Source: Tannerella sp. (GTDB lineage Bacteria > Bacteroidota > Bacteroidia > Bacteroidales > Tannerellaceae). From it: DNA of 6,818 nt. The notes beneath the pieces were generated by a model. It saw only the letters and a list, made by a program, of their open reading frames with translations. It ran no database searches and was not told the DNA's origin. The DNA lies in the NCBI GenBank assembly GCA_031262895.1, contig JAISGW010000049.1, forward strand, positions 1 through 6,818. The letters run 5' to 3'. Positions 6,117-6,818 of this stretch are shown in pieces; the first letter of the stretch is position 1, and every line of letters begins with the position of its first letter. The position numbers and the translations under genes are program-made.

Positions 6117-6124
6117 CAAAGGTA
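6117..6124 (-). promoter_or_regulatory. -7 box of the barrel-lipoprotein operon
   Basis: Minus-strand TACCTTTG (6124-6117) is an exact TAnnTTTG match, 18 bp before the ATG at 6098. That predicts a very short leader of about 13-14 nt. No TTTG is found about 19-21 bp upstream, so the -33 contact would be weak or absent. Confidence 0.65.
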
Positions 6125-6147
6125 AATAAAAGTTTATTTCCTCTACG

Positions 6148-6155
6148 TATCTTTG
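6148..6155 (+). promoter_or_regulatory. -7 box of lpxB
   Basis: TATCTTTG is an exact TAnnTTTG match, 19 bp before the GTG at 6175, which predicts a leader of about 14-15 nt. No TTTG lies at the expected upstream distance. Its upstream contact region would overlap the opposing -7 box. Confidence 0.65.
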
Positions 6156-6174
6156 CGGCAAAGAGAAATAAAAC

Positions 6175-6818
6175 GTGAAATATTATCTGATAGCGGGCGA
6201 GGCTTCGGGCGACCTGCACGCTTCCAACCTGATACGGGCCTTGAAGGAAGCCGACGGGGAAGCGGAATTCCGTTTCTTCGGAGGCGATTTGATGGCCGCC
6301 GCTGCCGGGGAGACGCCTGTCAAGCATTACAAGGAAATGGCCTTTATGGGCATAGGCCCCGTGTTATTGCACCTGCGCAGCATACTCCGCAATCTGCGTA
6401 CTTGCCGCGAAGACATCCGGCTTTACCGGCCCGACGGGGTGATACTCGTGGATTATCCGGGCTTTAACCTGAAAATCGCCAAGTATGTGAAGACCCGGCT
6501 CGGCATCCCCGTCTGCTATTATATCTCGCCAAAGATTTGGGCTTGGAAGAAATACCGCATCCGCAGCTTCCGCCGCTATGTGGATCGGATGTTTTGCATC
6601 CTGCCTTTTGAAAAGGATTTTTATGCGAGCCTGCATTATGCGGTCGACTATGTGGGCAACCCCACGCTCGACGCCGTATCTGCCTTCATGGCCGGGGCCG
6701 GAGCGGCCGAAGCTTCGAAGAAGCCCGTCTTGGCACTTCTGGCCGGCAGCCGTCGCCAAGAAATCAAGGACAACCTGCCGACCATGTTGCAAGTGGCTGC
6801 CCGTTTTCCGGACTATCG
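6175..6818 (+). CDS. lpxB: Lipid A disaccharide synthase LpxB, N-terminal part, cut by right edge
   Basis: Membrane-associated GT19 glycosyltransferase of lipid A synthesis. It joins UDP-2,3-diacylglucosamine and lipid X (2,3-diacylglucosamine 1-phosphate) to give the lipid A disaccharide 1-phosphate. The window holds 214 codons plus two bases; the family is usually about 375-390 residues, so the C-terminal UDP-binding half is mostly outside. Visible motifs: GEASGD at 8-13, FGGDLM at 35-40, VDYPGFN at 92-98, YYISPKIWAWK at 115-125, VGNPTLD at 160-166 and LLAGSRRQEI at 188-197. The start is GTG at 6175-6177: an in-frame TAA lies at 6169-6171 and GEASGD follows at the normal distance, so no other start fits. 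There is no Shine-Dalgarno sequence; the leader is A-rich (GAGAAATAAAAC). It has its own promoter, divergent from the barrel gene. Confidence 0.96.
   Translation, partial: MKYYLIAGEASGDLHASNLIRALKEADGEAEFRFFGGDLMAAAAGETPVKHYKEMAFMGIGPVLLHLRSILRNLRTCREDIRLYRPDGVILVDYPGFNLKIAKYVKTRLGIPVCYYISPKIWAWKKYRIRSFRRYVDRMFCILPFEKDFYASLHYAVDYVGNPTLDAVSAFMAGAGAAEASKKPVLALLAGSRRQEIKDNLPTMLQVAARFPDY

Larger units (their letters stand above)
6113..6159. repeat. Inverted repeat formed by the two divergent -7 boxes
   Basis: GCCGCAAAGGTA at 6113-6124 and TATCTTTGCGGC at 6148-6159 are inverted copies with 11 of 12 positions matching and a 23-bp spacer. Each arm contains one -7 box plus a shared GCGGC extension. 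The arms could be only convergent promoter sequence, or also an operator. Confidence 0.75.

Noticed and set aside
6099..6161. Longer start (ATG at 6159-6161) for the barrel protein
   Set aside because: It would place 21 residues ahead of a good signal peptide and would run through the predicted -7 box at 6117-6124. The ATG at 6096-6098 fits better.
6364..6792. 142-codon open frame on the - strand opposite lpxB
   Set aside because: The plus strand carries clear LpxB motifs over the same bases. The opposite frame has no signal peptide, promoter or known motif.

Overview
The window reads as chromosome of a Bacteroidales bacterium, probably a gut species. Three points support this. Promoters follow the Bacteroidota pattern (TTTG, then about 19 bp, then TAnnTTTG) and Shine-Dalgarno sequences are absent. 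The LpxB, SusA-like GH13 and CelD-type GH9 proteins look like those of Bacteroides relatives. The coding DNA is visibly richer in G and C than classical Bacteroides, so a high-GC relative is more likely than B. fragilis or B. thetaiotaomicron. The species cannot be fixed from the sequence alone.

Layout, left to right. (1) Positions 1-737, + strand: the C-terminal two thirds or so of a PLP-dependent threonine aldolase family enzyme, cut by the left edge. (2) Positions 740-4429, - strand: a two-gene carbohydrate operon. A secreted SusA/cyclomaltodextrinase-type GH13 enzyme comes first and a secreted GH9 beta-glucanase-type enzyme second, 15 bp apart. The GH9 gene has no usable ATG and appears to start at TTG inside an A/T-rich repeat. 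This operon meets the aldolase gene tail to tail with only 2 bp between stop codons. (3) Positions 4430-4717: a packed 288-bp intergenic region holding, on the - strand, the promoter of the GH13 gene, a strong intrinsic terminator, a tRNA-Arg(ACG) gene and the tRNA promoter. (4) Positions 4718-6098, - strand: a probable outer-membrane beta-barrel protein followed after 19 bp by a lipoprotein of unknown function. (5) From 6175 to the right edge, + strand: the first 214 codons of lpxB (lipid A disaccharide synthase), starting with GTG and divergent from the barrel gene.

How the parts fit: the GH13/GH9 pair would work on oligosaccharides outside the cytoplasm, and the absence of SusC/SusD genes in the window suggests an enzyme-only operon. 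The barrel/lipoprotein pair and lpxB both concern the outer envelope and share a 76-bp divergent promoter region whose two -7 boxes form a near-perfect inverted repeat.

No mobile element, CRISPR array, phage gene or clearly new multi-gene system is visible. The most notable observations are a tRNA-Arg in which the nearly universal G19-C56 tertiary pair appears replaced by A19-U56, an 11-bp inverted repeat that brackets the tRNA promoter and includes the first three tRNA bases, and the mirror-image divergent promoters in front of lpxB.
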